Numbered from the stretch's first letter, positions 35,060-44,335 are shown. The stretch is DNA of 64,000 nt from Pectobacterium aquaticum (GCF_003382565.3 NZ_CP086253.1:1426001-1490000), one strand, 5' to 3'. A program made the numbers and translations. Notes: a model not told the origin generated them from the sequence alone.

Positions 35060-36349
35060 TTACAGCAGTTCGCTCAGGCTGTAAACGATAGCGGAAATCG
35101 CGATCAGTCCCATCAGGGTGACAAAGACGTTGCTGATCTGGCCGCTGTATTTCTTCATTGCTGGGACTTTCTGGATGGCGTACATCGGCATCAGGAACAG
35201 CAGGCACGCGATAATTGGGCCGCCCAACGTTTCGATCATGCCCAGAATGCTTGGGTTCAGCGTCGCAACAATCCAAGTGGTGACCAGCATGAACAGCGCA
35301 GTGATGCGATTCAATTTGGTGTTGGAAATGGTTTTTCCTCTGCTACGCAGGGATTTCACGATCATGCCGTTAAAACCTTCGCCTGCACCCAGATAGTGAC
35401 CTAGGAACGATTTAGAGATGGCGATGGTGGCAATAACCGGCGCTAAATAGCCGATTACCGGGTTGTTAAAGTGGTTTGCCAGATAGGACAGAATAGAAAT
35501 GTTCTGTGTTTTCGCTTCCATCAGCTCAGTCGGAGACAGGCTCAGTACACAGCTGAAGACGAAGAACATCACGGTCAGCACCATCATGATGTGGCTGTAA
35601 GACAGAATGCGTGAGCATTTTTGCTCGGCGTCATCACCATATTCTTTACGTTTTGCAACGGCGAAAGAGGAGATGATTGGCGAGTGGTTGAAGGAGAAAA
35701 CCATCACCGGAATAGCCAGCCATAATGTCGCCAACAGGCCGTTGCCCGTGACGCTGGAACTCAAAGAAATGTTTTCAAAAACAGAGGTGTTCCAGTTTGG
35801 AATTAAATACAGCGCCAGCAACATCAGTACGGCAACAAACGGGTAAACCAGAATGCTCATGGCCTTAACGATCATCGCTTCACCGAAGCGGACAATAAAC
35901 ATTAATCCGAGGATCAATATTAATGACAGCAGGGCACGTGGCGGAGAAGGCAAATGCAATTGGTGGGTAATAAAGCTATCTACCGTATTGGTGATGGCGA
36001 CGCTATAAACTAATAGGATCGGATAAATAGCGAAAAAATAAAGCAAAGTGATTAATTTACCTGCGCCAACGCCGAAATGTTCTTCAACGACTTCGGTAAT
36101 ATCTTCGCCACCTTTCTTGCCGGATAATACAAAACGGCATAAAGCACGGTGAGAATAATATGTCATCGGGAAGGCAATCAGAGCCATGATAATTAACGGA
36201 ATTAACCCACCAATACCGGCATTGATAGGTAAAAATAACACGCCAGCGCCGATAGCCGTGCCATACAGGCCCAGCATCCAGACCGTGTCGCTTTTACGCC
36301 ATCCTGAAGCCTGTTCTAACACCTGGCTGCTATCTTGAATGGTGCTCAT
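35060..36349 (-). CDS. sdaC: Serine/proton symporter SdaC
   Basis: 429 residues, the same length as E. coli SdaC. It is an inner-membrane transporter of the aromatic/hydroxy amino acid permease family. It begins MSTIQDSSQVLEQASGWRKSDTVWMLGLYGTAIGAGVLFLPINAG, the first helix with the GTAIGAG motif, and has about eleven helices. GAGGAG lies upstream of the chosen ATG at 36349; longer readings are unlikely. It forms a serine uptake-deamination pair with sdaA downstream. Confidence 0.95.
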   Translation of the reverse strand: MSTIQDSSQVLEQASGWRKSDTVWMLGLYGTAIGAGVLFLPINAGIGGLIPLIIMALIAFPMTYYSHRALCRFVLSGKKGGEDITEVVEEHFGVGAGKLITLLYFFAIYPILLVYSVAITNTVDSFITHQLHLPSPPRALLSLILILGLMFIVRFGEAMIVKAMSILVYPFVAVLMLLALYLIPNWNTSVFENISLSSSVTGNGLLATLWLAIPVMVFSFNHSPIISSFAVAKRKEYGDDAEQKCSRILSYSHIMMVLTVMFFVFSCVLSLSPTELMEAKTQNISILSYLANHFNNPVIGYLAPVIATIAISKSFLGHYLGAGEGFNGMIVKSLRSRGKTISNTKLNRITALFMLVTTWIVATLNPSILGMIETLGGPIIACLLFLMPMYAIQKVPAMKKYSGQISNVFVTLMGLIAISAIVYSLSELL

Positions 36350-36844
36350 ATACTGATCTCTCCTCGGTGAATATATTAATACTCTGTTACAAGAGTATTG
36401 CCACATGATGTGGATTATAAAAATTACAGTATCGGCAAGTTGCCGTTACGGAGTTTAAAAAACGAACGAGACATGTTGATAATTATGTCAGTAGGTCAAT
36501 ACTGTTTTGTGGCGGCATTCTATATCGTTGTGGTCAGCGAATAATATTGAGGCGATCACAGAAATGAATTGACGGGAAATATTTTAATAAATTTCTATGC
36601 AAATTAAAATATCAATCTTGATACTTTAATTTAAATATTTTTAATGGTTCATTATTGATGCTTTATTTAATTGCTGAGTGATGAAAAATGAACAATAAAT
36701 AAAATAAAGGAAAGATGAAATAATAAACGCAAATTTGCTGATGTCACGCGTAATGATGGTTTTTCTCTTTTGCGGATGTATCGATGGTGCAGTTTCTGCT
36801 GTTGTATCGTATCACAACCTGATGTGTTGTTATCCGATGAAAGT
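36350..36844. other. Gene-free region upstream of sdaC
   Basis: About 495 bp of AT-rich sequence between sdaC and the purK terminator. It presumably holds the sdaC promoter. Short open frames here have no ribosome site or protein-like composition. Confidence 0.4.
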
Positions 36845-36874
36845 GAGCCGGCAGATTGTAACCTGCCGGTTCAC
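36845..36874 (-). terminator. Terminator of purEK
   Basis: TGAGCCGGCAG pairs with CTGCCGGTTCA just downstream of the purK stop. Confidence 0.65.
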
Positions 36875-36887
36875 GGCCACCGATCTG

Positions 36888-37958
36888 TCAGGCGGTGAGT
36901 TTTTTTTCTGCCCATGCCAGACCGCTGTGGTATTCCTCTGGTAAGAGAGGTGCCAGCAATTGCAGCGTGTGTTGCAATTGTACGGTGTCCGACGACGGTA
37001 GATTGAGGTGTCCAACTTTACGGCCAGGACGAACGTCTTTCTCATACCAGTGCAGGTGCACCAGCGGCAGCGCCAGCCAGTCGGTATTTACATCAGTGCC
37101 GATTAGGTTGACCATCACCGACGGCGTTTCGACCACTGGTACCGGCAGCGGCAGATCCAGAATGGCGCGCAAATGTAGCTCAAACTGGCTGATGGACGCA
37201 CCATTTTGTGTCCAGTGTCCGCTATTGTGCACGCGTGGAGCCAGCTCGTTAATGAGCAAGTGATCGCCGACGATAAAGCATTCCATCGCCATCACGCCCA
37301 CATAACCCAGCGCATTCATTATTGCGGACAGCATCTGCTCTGCCTGCTGTTGCAACTGCGGATCGGGCTGAGGGAAAGCCACGCTGGTACGCAGAATGCC
37401 ATCCTGATGCAGGTTATGAGTGAGCGGGTAGAACACACATTTGCCGTGCGTATTGCGGGCCCCCACCAGCGAGACTTCGCCAGAAAAGTTAATGCCTTGC
37501 TCAACGATGCATTCGCCGTAGCAGTCAGCGGGCAGCGTCTGCTGTTCGCCATCGCGCAAGCGCCACTGCCCACGGCCGTCGTAACCGCCGACGCGACGTT
37601 TAACGATAGCGAGTTCACCCAATGAGGCAAAGACGTGTGGCCATTCATCGGCACTAACCAGCAACTGCCAAGGTGCGGTTGCCAGATTCAACGAATCCAG
37701 CAGCTGCTTTTGCGTCAGGCGATCGGCCAGACGCGGGAAAATATCGCGGTTTGCAAACGCCGTGTGCTCGGCTAACTCGCGCGTGAGGGCGGTTTCCGGC
37801 CAGCGTTCGATCTCGGCGGTAATGACACTGTTATGAAACGGAACCGATTCCGGTTCTGCATCCAGACCCACTGGGTAAACCGCAATACCTAGCGGTTCAC
37901 CAGCCTGACGCAGCATTCTGCCCAACTGACCATTGCCTAATACGCAGACCGGTTTCAT
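36888..37958 (-). CDS. purK: N5-carboxyaminoimidazole ribonucleotide synthase PurK
   Basis: 356 residues, an ATP-grasp enzyme. It carboxylates AIR to N5-CAIR in purine synthesis. It starts MKPVCVLGNGQLGRMLRQAGEPLGI; the ATP-grasp core includes VVKRRVGGYDGRGQW-type sequence (AIVKRRVGGYDGRGQWRL), the motif FSGEVSLVGARN and the C-terminal ELAPRVHNSGHWTQNG. It overlaps purE by four bases (ATGA), the usual coupled purE-purK order. Confidence 0.96.
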   Translation of the reverse strand: MKPVCVLGNGQLGRMLRQAGEPLGIAVYPVGLDAEPESVPFHNSVITAEIERWPETALTRELAEHTAFANRDIFPRLADRLTQKQLLDSLNLATAPWQLLVSADEWPHVFASLGELAIVKRRVGGYDGRGQWRLRDGEQQTLPADCYGECIVEQGINFSGEVSLVGARNTHGKCVFYPLTHNLHQDGILRTSVAFPQPDPQLQQQAEQMLSAIMNALGYVGVMAMECFIVGDHLLINELAPRVHNSGHWTQNGASISQFELHLRAILDLPLPVPVVETPSVMVNLIGTDVNTDWLALPLVHLHWYEKDVRPGRKVGHLNLPSSDTVQLQHTLQLLAPLLPEEYHSGLAWAEKKLTA

Positions 37959-38464
37959 GCCTCCTCCCGCGGATCGGGATGAGAGAGCACATCATCGGTT
38001 TGCGCCTGACGCCAGTCTGCCAGTCGGGTGGCGATGCCATTGTCATGCAGGGCAAGAATTTGTGCGGCCAGCAGAGCCGCATTCGCTGCGCCCGCTTTGC
38101 CAATAGCCAATGTGCCGACCGGGATGCCGCGCGGCATCTGGACGATGGAATACAGGCTGTCTACCCCGCTCAGCGTTGAGCTTTGTACCGGCACGCCAAG
38201 CACGGGAACCAGCGTTTTTGCTGCCAGCATACCCGGCAGGTGTGCTGCGCCGCCTGCGCCCGCGATAATCACATCAAAACCGTTCTGTGCCGCCTGCTCA
38301 GCGAAGCTGAACAGTTTATCCGGCGTCCGGTGTGCAGAAACGACTTCGGTATGAAAAGGAATGTTCAGCGTGGTGAGGATTTCCGCAGCAAACTGCATGG
38401 TGGCCCAGTCACTCTTTGAACCCATGACGATGGCAATTTTAGCCGGGGCAACGTTGGATGACAT
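37955..38464 (-). CDS. purE: N5-carboxyaminoimidazole ribonucleotide mutase PurE
   Basis: 169 residues, class I PurE, converting N5-CAIR to CAIR. It starts MSSNVAPAKIAIVMGSKSDWATM. The active site includes VVSAHRTPDKLFSFA and AGGAAHLPGMLAAKTLVPVLGVPV. The ATG at 38464 is the family start; AGGAG lies about ten bases upstream. A PurR box lies 117 bp upstream. Confidence 0.96.
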   Translation of the reverse strand: MSSNVAPAKIAIVMGSKSDWATMQFAAEILTTLNIPFHTEVVSAHRTPDKLFSFAEQAAQNGFDVIIAGAGGAAHLPGMLAAKTLVPVLGVPVQSSTLSGVDSLYSIVQMPRGIPVGTLAIGKAGAANAALLAAQILALHDNGIATRLADWRQAQTDDVLSHPDPREEA

Positions 38465-38580
38465 GCCTGTAACGCTCCTGTAGTTGTACCTATAATTGTA
38501 CGTGTTCGTGACGCGTTCGCGTCGGCCAGACAGGGAGGGTCTGACGTTGAGGGCGTAGAGCATATCACGCCATTATGGCG

Positions 38581-38596
38581 AGGAAAACGGTTGCGT
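38581..38596 (-). promoter_or_regulatory. PurR box upstream of purEK
   Basis: On the minus strand ACGCAACCGTTTTCCT fits the PurR consensus ANGCAANCGNTTNCNT at every specified base. It lies upstream of purE, so purine repression of purEK is expected. Confidence 0.8.
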
Positions 38597-38654
38597 ATGC
38601 GCAAATTCTGGGGGAGTAAGGCGAGAGACCGTTAAGTCAATGTCAGGAAACGCA

Positions 38655-39377
38655 TTAAAATGGGAAGGAAATCAGTTCGATATTTTGTGGTGTGACCTTA
38701 ATCATCGACCCTTCTTCATGCCAGGCTCCGAGAACGGCGCGACGACCAGAAGATTCACCGAGATCGACCTGATGAATGGCCGGGCGGTGCGTGTGGCCGT
38801 GGATCATCGTTTCCACTTGATAATGCCGTAGGCGTTCAAGTACGGCGTCGTGATTGACATCCATAATCTGCTGCGATTTTTTCTGGTTTTCCTGCTGGCT
38901 GGTCGCCCGCATCTTCGCTGCAATGCGCATACGTAGCGACAGCGGCAATAGCAGGAAGAGTCTCTGAATAAATGGGTTATGTACCCGACGGCGGAATTGC
39001 TGGTAATGCCGATCGTCAGTGCACAACGTATCACCATGCAGAATGAGAATCTTTTGGCCGTAGAGATCGAGCACCGTTTCCGTCGGCAGCAGCGTCATTC
39101 CGCTTTGCTTGGCGAAACGCTTACCGATCAGGAAATCACGGTTACCGTGCACGAAATAGCAGGGAATGCCGCGCTGATGTAAGGCATACAGCTCCGCTGC
39201 GACAGTCGCATGCAGCGGTTGGAGATCGTCGTCACCAATCCAGGCATCGAACAGGTCGCCAAGAATGTACAGCGCATCTGCATCAATCGCATCATGGCGT
39301 AAAAAACGCAGAAAACCGGCGGTAATCGCCGGTTCATGAATACTTAAATGCAGATCGGCAATGAACAGCGTTGCCAT
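38655..39377 (-). CDS. lpxH: UDP-2,3-diacylglucosamine diphosphatase LpxH
   Basis: 240 residues, a calcineurin-like metallophosphoesterase. It hydrolyses UDP-2,3-diacylglucosamine to lipid X in lipid A synthesis at the inner-membrane surface. Metal-binding motifs are ADLHLS, LGDLFDAWIGDD, VHGNRDFLIG, HGDTLCTDD and IHGHTHRPA. It starts MATLFIADLHLS, 10 bp after the ppiB stop, so it is probably cotranscribed with ppiB. Confidence 0.96.
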   Translation of the reverse strand: MATLFIADLHLSIHEPAITAGFLRFLRHDAIDADALYILGDLFDAWIGDDDLQPLHATVAAELYALHQRGIPCYFVHGNRDFLIGKRFAKQSGMTLLPTETVLDLYGQKILILHGDTLCTDDRHYQQFRRRVHNPFIQRLFLLLPLSLRMRIAAKMRATSQQENQKKSQQIMDVNHDAVLERLRHYQVETMIHGHTHRPAIHQVDLGESSGRRAVLGAWHEEGSMIKVTPQNIELISFPF

Positions 39378-39387
39378 GCAGGTCGGA

Positions 39388-39882
39388 TTATTCGCTGACC
39401 GTTACGTGGGTAATTACCACGTCTTCTTTCGGTACGTCCTGATGCATGCCGCTGCGGCCGGTAGCCACGCCTTTGATTTTATCAACAACGTCCATGCCTT
39501 CGGTGACTTCAGCGAATACGCAGTAGCCCCAGCCATCGGCACGCTCTGAACGGAAGTTCAGGAAATCGTTATCAACGAGGTTGATAAAGAACTGGGCAGT
39601 TGCCGAGTGCGGATCGTTGGTACGCGCCATCGCCAGCGTGCCACGGGTATTTTTCAGACCGTTGTTGGCTTCATTTTTGATTGTCGCATTGGTTTCTTTC
39701 TGATCCATGCCGGGAGCGAAGCCGCCGCCCTGAATCATAAAACCATTAATCACGCGGTGAAAAATCGTGTTGTCATAAAAACCGCTGCGACAGTAGTTCA
39801 GGAAGTTTTCTACGGTAACCGGCGCTTTGTCTGCAAACGTATTAATAACGATATCGCCGTGGTTGGTATGAAGCGTAATCAT
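39388..39882 (-). CDS. ppiB: Cytoplasmic peptidyl-prolyl isomerase PpiB (cyclophilin B)
   Basis: 164 residues, the length of E. coli PpiB, with no signal peptide. Cyclophilin motifs FHRVINGFMIQGGGF (catalytic Arg), GTLAMARTNDPHSATAQFFINLVDN and WGYCVFAEVTEGMDVVDKIKGV are present. It catalyses Xaa-Pro isomerisation. It is the first gene of a ppiB-lpxH unit. Confidence 0.96.
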   Translation of the reverse strand: MITLHTNHGDIVINTFADKAPVTVENFLNYCRSGFYDNTIFHRVINGFMIQGGGFAPGMDQKETNATIKNEANNGLKNTRGTLAMARTNDPHSATAQFFINLVDNDFLNFRSERADGWGYCVFAEVTEGMDVVDKIKGVATGRSGMHQDVPKEDVVITHVTVSE

Positions 39883-40303
39883 AATAATGAACCCTAGATA
39901 GCCTTAGTGATTAAGAGTGCTGTTCACAAAATGCGGTGAACAACAAGAGCGCTGTTATAGCATAACTGGTCGATTGAGTCAGTACTTCGCGCTTACTGCA
40001 CCGCTGTTAGCGGTTGGATGGATGAGAAAATCGTATAAAAAGGTTTACTACTCTGATTTTGGTAGGCGTCAAATAATATGTGCGCTTAAGAATGGTGCGC
40101 AATAAGGTGTTAATCAGGCAATAGGGACTTTTAAAAACAAATAAATTGATTAAAAATTAAAATAATAGTTAATTAATTTGAATGAGATTTTTGTTGCCCC
40201 AGATCAATGTTTTGCGTAATCAACGTGTTCTTTTTTTGTGGCTCAGATTAATCTGAGAGTAATTCTTATTCTTCATAAATAACTCTAAAGAGATAGGTGA
40301 ACT
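39883..40303. other. ppiB/doxX divergent region with a perfect 16-bp palindrome
   Basis: About 420 bp without a gene. CTCAGATTAATCTGAG at 40242-40257 is a perfect palindrome 47 bp before the doxX ATG, in a likely operator position. The regulator is unknown. Confidence 0.5.
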
Positions 40304-40735
40304 ATGCTGGGTATTCTGGATAGTGTTAATCGTTTATTAGACAAACCGGATTTTGGCAAACTGTTTTTGCGCGTATCTTTCAGCATTTTGATGCTGTTTC
40401 ATGGCTGGCATAAGGTACACGGTGGAATCGGTGCCATTGAAGGCATGCTGACCTCGGCAGGGCTCCCTGCTTTTGTTGGTTACGGTGTCTATGTCGGAGA
40501 AGTCATCACCCCTATTCTGATGATTCTCGGGATTCTTACACGTCCTTCTGCGCTGATCTTCTCCTTTACCATGGTCGTCGCAACCTTACTGGTTCACCCT
40601 GAAGGTTTTGTCACGCTGGCCAAAACCGGCGCCTGGGGTGTTGAAGGCACGGCGGTGTTCTTCTTTGCGGGTATCGCGATTGCCCTGCTCGGTAGCGGAA
40701 AATACTCTGTGATGTCCAATCCGCGCTGGCGTTAA
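40304..40735 (+). CDS. DoxX-family membrane protein
   Basis: 143 residues with four predicted helices, a small DoxX/YqjF-type inner-membrane protein. Family features are DKPDFGKLFLRVSFSILMLFHGWHKVHGG, GYGVYVGEVITPILMILGILTR and the final FFFAGIAIALLGSGKYS. Relatives are linked to quinone or thiol redox functions and stress; the specific role is not known. It has its own palindromic operator-like site and a strong terminator. Confidence 0.85.
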   Translation: MLGILDSVNRLLDKPDFGKLFLRVSFSILMLFHGWHKVHGGIGAIEGMLTSAGLPAFVGYGVYVGEVITPILMILGILTRPSALIFSFTMVVATLLVHPEGFVTLAKTGAWGVEGTAVFFFAGIAIALLGSGKYSVMSNPRWR

Positions 40736-40781
40736 TGGTTTTTTGTCGGCGGATTGCTTTTGTCAGTCACCGTCAATGATG

Positions 40782-40812
40782 TGAAATGGCCCGGATTTTC
40801 CGGGCCATTTCA
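40782..40812 (+). terminator. Terminator of doxX
   Basis: GAAATGGCCCGG and CCGGGCCATTTC form a perfect stem with a 5-nt loop, followed by ATTTTTAT. Confidence 0.85.
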
Positions 40813-40934
40813 TTTTTATCCTTTCTCGCTGATTCCCTCTTCTTATTAACCTTGCAATACAGTAGGGTTCAGGTTTCAATACGCCGTTGGGTGTTAACCC
40901 TGAATGCATTGATGTTGCTGACGCTAACTGCGGC

Positions 40935-40979
40935 TGTGAAAACCATTTCTTTGAAACCATTTTTTTGTGAAAACCATTT
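40935..40979 (+). repeat. TGTGAAAACCATTT repeats before cysS
   Basis: TGTGAAAACCATTT occurs at 40935-40948 and 40966-40979, with a shorter variant TTGAAACCATTT at 40951-40962, just upstream of the cysS ATG. Confidence 0.6.
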
Positions 40980-41004
40980 TTTATAAAAACACTGGAACGC
41001 CCTG

Positions 41005-42390
41005 ATGCTAAAGATTTTTAATACGCTGAGTCGCCAAAAAGAGGAATTTAAACCTATCCACGCCGGTCAGGTGGGAATGTATGTGTGTGGCATCACCGTT
41101 TATGACCTGTGTCATATCGGTCACGGGCGTACTTTCGTGGCGTTTGATGTGGTGGCGCGGTATTTGCGGTATCTGGGATATTCACTGAAATATGTGCGTA
41201 ATGTCACCGATATTGACGACAAAATTATTAAACGTGCTGCCGAAAATGGGGAAACCAGTGACCAACTGACGACCCGCATGATCGCAGAGATGCACGCCGA
41301 TTTTGATGCGTTGAATATTCTGCGTCCGGATGCTGAGCCGCGTGCGACGCACCATATTGCCGACATCATCGAAATGGTGGAAGCGCTGATCGCCCGTCGC
41401 CACGCCTATGTCGCGAGTAATGGTGATGTGATGTTCTCCGTTGATACCGCGCCGGGTTACGGCGTGCTGTCTCGTCAGGATTTGGATCAGTTGCAGGCTG
41501 GCGCGCGCGTTGAAATTACCGAAGTGAAGCGTAACCCGATGGATTTCGTGCTGTGGAAAATGTCCAAGCCGGGTGAACCGCACTGGTCCTCTCCGTGGGG
41601 AGAAGGGCGCCCTGGCTGGCACATCGAATGTTCTGCCATGAACTGCAAACAGCTGGGCACGCATTTTGATATTCACGGCGGCGGCTCAGATTTGATGTTC
41701 CCGCACCACGAAAACGAGATCGCGCAGTCCAGCTGTGCACACGACGGCTCGTATGTGAATTACTGGATGCATTCCGGCATGGTGATGGTTGACCGCGAAA
41801 AGATGTCAAAGTCGCTCAACAATTTCTTCACCGTACGCGATGTGTTGGCGTATTACGACCCAGAAACCGTGCGTTACTTTCTGATGTCTGGCCACTACCG
41901 TAGCCAGTTGAACTACAGCGAAGACAACCTGAAGCAGGCGCGTGCAGCGTTGGAACGTTTGTATACGGCGCTGCGTGGAACGGATCTCAGCATTGCGGCG
42001 CACGGCGGTGACGAGTTTGAAGCCCGTTTCCGTGAGGCGATGGACGACGATTTCAACACGCCGGAAGCCTATTCGGTACTGTTTGATATGGCGCGTGAAG
42101 TTAACCGCCTGAAAACGGAAGATGTACAAGCGGCGAATCAGTTGGCATCGGCACTGCGTAAACTGTCTGGCGTGCTTGGCCTGCTGGAGCAGGATCCTGA
42201 GCAGTTTCTGCAAAATGGCACACAGGTGGATGACGAGGAAGTGAAAGAAATCGAAGCGTTAATCCAGCAGCGTAAAGATGCGCGTGCGGCGAAAGACTGG
42301 GCGCTGGCGGATCAGGCTCGCGATCGCTTGAATGAAATGGGTATCGTGCTGGAAGATGGCCCGCAGGGAACGATCTGGCGCCGTAAGTAG
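41005..42390 (+). CDS. cysS: Cysteinyl-tRNA synthetase CysS
   Basis: 461 residues, the length of the E. coli enzyme, a class I synthetase. The Zn-site Cys lies in GMYVCGITVYD with HIGH as CHIGHGRTF. IECSAMNCKQLG and MFPHHENEIAQS complete the Zn site, and KMSKS is MSKSLNNFF. The C-terminal anticodon-binding helical domain ends in GTIWRRK. GGAA precedes the ATG. Gene order with ppiB and folD matches E. coli. Confidence 0.97.
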   Translation: MLKIFNTLSRQKEEFKPIHAGQVGMYVCGITVYDLCHIGHGRTFVAFDVVARYLRYLGYSLKYVRNVTDIDDKIIKRAAENGETSDQLTTRMIAEMHADFDALNILRPDAEPRATHHIADIIEMVEALIARRHAYVASNGDVMFSVDTAPGYGVLSRQDLDQLQAGARVEITEVKRNPMDFVLWKMSKPGEPHWSSPWGEGRPGWHIECSAMNCKQLGTHFDIHGGGSDLMFPHHENEIAQSSCAHDGSYVNYWMHSGMVMVDREKMSKSLNNFFTVRDVLAYYDPETVRYFLMSGHYRSQLNYSEDNLKQARAALERLYTALRGTDLSIAAHGGDEFEARFREAMDDDFNTPEAYSVLFDMAREVNRLKTEDVQAANQLASALRKLSGVLGLLEQDPEQFLQNGTQVDDEEVKEIEALIQQRKDARAAKDWALADQARDRLNEMGIVLEDGPQGTIWRRK

Positions 42391-42422
42391 AGTTTTCTTC
42401 CTGTAACACGCTTTCAGTAAAT

Positions 42423-42456
42423 AAAAAGCCCGCGACATGAATCGCGGGCTTTTTTT
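42423..42456. terminator. Bidirectional terminator between cysS and ybcJ
   Basis: AAAAAGCCCGCGA and TCGCGGGCTTTTT flank a 6-nt loop between convergent genes, with T runs on both strands. Confidence 0.9.
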
Positions 42457-42479
42457 CGCCGAGAACGATGACGTAAAGG

Positions 42480-42692
42480 TTATTCGGCGACTTTTACCGT
42501 CTCGCCGTTGAACCGAACGGTTTGCCCTGCAACGATTTTGCAGCGTTTTCGGGTTTCCGTCTGGCCGTCAACGGTCACGTCGCCTGCGGCGATAGACAAT
42601 TTGGCTGCTGCGCCACTTTCACTCCAGCCCAGCAGTTTCAAGAGATCGCACAGTTCAACGTGCGGATGTTTTTCAAGATTAAAGGTTGCCAT
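42480..42692 (-). CDS. ybcJ: YbcJ, S4-like RNA-binding protein
   Basis: 70 residues with a compact S4 fold (VELCDLLKLLGWSESGAAAKLSIAAGDVTVDGQTETRKRCKI.AGQTVRF). This is the E. coli YbcJ family, possibly ribosome-linked RNA-binding. It lies 32 bp after folD on the same strand, as in E. coli. Confidence 0.92.
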   Translation of the reverse strand: MATFNLEKHPHVELCDLLKLLGWSESGAAAKLSIAAGDVTVDGQTETRKRCKIVAGQTVRFNGETVKVAE

Positions 42693-42724
42693 AAATTCCT
42701 GCTTATCGGTGTTTGACTCGCCAA

Positions 42725-43588
42725 TTATTCGGCGTGGTCATGATACTCTTCGCACGCCTGTAGCGTGTTTTGAATCAGTGTGGCAACGGTCATTGGGCCG
42801 ACGCCGCCCGGTACAGGGCTGATGTAAGATGCGCTTTCCTGCGCCGTTTCAAATTCCACATCGCCGACCACTTTGCCGCTTTCCAAACGGTTGATACCCA
42901 CGTCCAGTACAATCGCGCCCGGCTTAATCCATTCGCCGGGGATGAAGCCCGGTTTACCCACCGCGACAACCAGCAGGTCGGCGTTTTCAACATGGTGGCG
43001 TAGATTTTTGGTGAAACGGTGCGTGACGGTAGTCGTACAGCCAGCCAGCAGCAGTTCCAGACTCATCGGACGGCCAACGATATTGGACGCGCCGACCACA
43101 ACGGCATTCAGCCCGAAGGTGTCGATATTATAACGCTCCAACAGCGTGATGATGCCGCGTGGCGTACAGGCTCGCAGCATGGGCGCGCGCTGGCACAGAC
43201 GACCCACGTTGTAAGGATGGAAGCCATCCACATCCTTACTTGGCGCGATGCGTTCAATCACCTTGGTATTATCGATGCCTTCCGGCAGCGGAAGCTGAAC
43301 CAGAATACCGTCAATCGTCCGATCGGCGTTGAGCTGGTCGATAAGCGTCAACAGCTCTGATTCCGTTGTGGTGATGGGTAAATCATAAGAGCGGGAAATA
43401 AAGCCGACTTCTTCACACACCTTGCGCTTGCTGGCGACATAAATCTGTGACGCAGGATTCTCGCCGACCAGTACAACAGCCAGACCCGGTGCACGTTTTC
43501 CTTCTGCCAAACGCTGCGTGACTCGTGCGGCAACTTCGTCTTTAACCTGCTGCGCAATCGTTTTACCATCAATAATCTTTGCTGCCAT
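42725..43588 (-). CDS. folD: Bifunctional methylenetetrahydrofolate dehydrogenase/cyclohydrolase FolD
   Basis: 287 residues. It interconverts 5,10-methylene- and 10-formyl-tetrahydrofolate with NADP. The catalytic Lys is in YVASKRKVCEEVGF. The signature VQLPLPEGID, the Rossmann motif VVGASNIVGRPMSLELL and the C-terminal PVPGGVGPMTVATLIQNT are present. It forms a folD-ybcJ unit and marks the left edge of the accessory segment that ends at the tRNA-Arg gene. Confidence 0.96.
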   Translation of the reverse strand: MAAKIIDGKTIAQQVKDEVAARVTQRLAEGKRAPGLAVVLVGENPASQIYVASKRKVCEEVGFISRSYDLPITTTESELLTLIDQLNADRTIDGILVQLPLPEGIDNTKVIERIAPSKDVDGFHPYNVGRLCQRAPMLRACTPRGIITLLERYNIDTFGLNAVVVGASNIVGRPMSLELLLAGCTTTVTHRFTKNLRHHVENADLLVVAVGKPGFIPGEWIKPGAIVLDVGINRLESGKVVGDVEFETAQESASYISPVPGGVGPMTVATLIQNTLQACEEYHDHAE

Positions 43589-43959
43589 CTGAGAAGAGAC
43601 CCATCAATTTGAAATAGGGGGAGATGGCCGCTATTTTGTCAGAAGCTGCGTGCGCTGTCAGGTATTGCATCAATATTAATTATTTCTAGATTGAAACTGA
43701 GAGCGCTATTCACTCACCGCGAACCGGTAAAAAAACAGGCTGACGTATCTGTGAAATTTATTTCATCGGAAATGAGATATAACGTCATGATTTAAAGAAA
43801 CAAATATTTATTCATCATCTATATTTACTTTGCAGGCTGTGAGTAGCGATACAACAAATGCACCGTACTTGCTTCGGTGTCACGTGCGCTTGTCTGCAAT
43901 TTGGGGTTAATTGACCGACAAAAGGGTGACACAGCAACTGATATTCGGGGGATGCAAAA
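43589..43959. other. Gene-free stretch upstream of folD
   Basis: About 370 bp, AT-rich in the middle. I see no gene, RNA or repeat; promoters for folD and the EIIA gene are presumably here. Confidence 0.35.
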
Positions 43960-44283
43960 ATGGATGTAGAAACGCGGATGATTGAGCTTATCGTTAAATC
44001 TGGCGAAACACGTTCCTGCGCAATGGAAGCACTGAGATCTGCTCGCCGAGGGGAGTGGGATCACGTCGATGAATTATTAAAAATGGCGGCGGTGGCGCTG
44101 AACCGAGCGCAGTTGATCCAGACTGGATTTATTGGCAACCAGAGTAAGGAAAAAGCCAATATCGAACTTATCGTGGTGCACGCGCAGGATCATCTGATGA
44201 ATGCGATGCTGTGCCGTGAGCTGGCTGAAGAGATTATTGAACTCAGAAAAGAGGTCTCTGGCGTCAATCTCCACATGCGCTAG
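43960..44283 (+). CDS. Orphan PTS EIIA, lactose/cellobiose family
   Basis: 107 residues with the EIIA-Lac/Chb three-helix pattern. The phosphorylated His lies in ELIVVHAQDHLMNAMLC and helices include MIELIVKSGETRSCAMEALRSA and AAVALNRAQLIQTGFI. It would carry phosphate from HPr to an EIIB of the cellobiose/lactose class. No EIIB/EIIC of that class lies nearby. A hairpin follows the stop. Confidence 0.85.
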   Translation: MDVETRMIELIVKSGETRSCAMEALRSARRGEWDHVDELLKMAAVALNRAQLIQTGFIGNQSKEKANIELIVVHAQDHLMNAMLCRELAEEIIELRKEVSGVNLHMR

Positions 44284-44304
44284 CCGCATCGCGGAGCAAA
44301 GGGA

Positions 44305-44335
44305 AAAGCCATTCAGTTTTACGCTGAGTGGCTTT
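44305..44335 (+). terminator. Hairpin after the EIIA gene
   Basis: AAAGCCATTCAG pairs with CTGAGTGGCTTT (one G-T pair). The T tract is weak. Confidence 0.6.
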
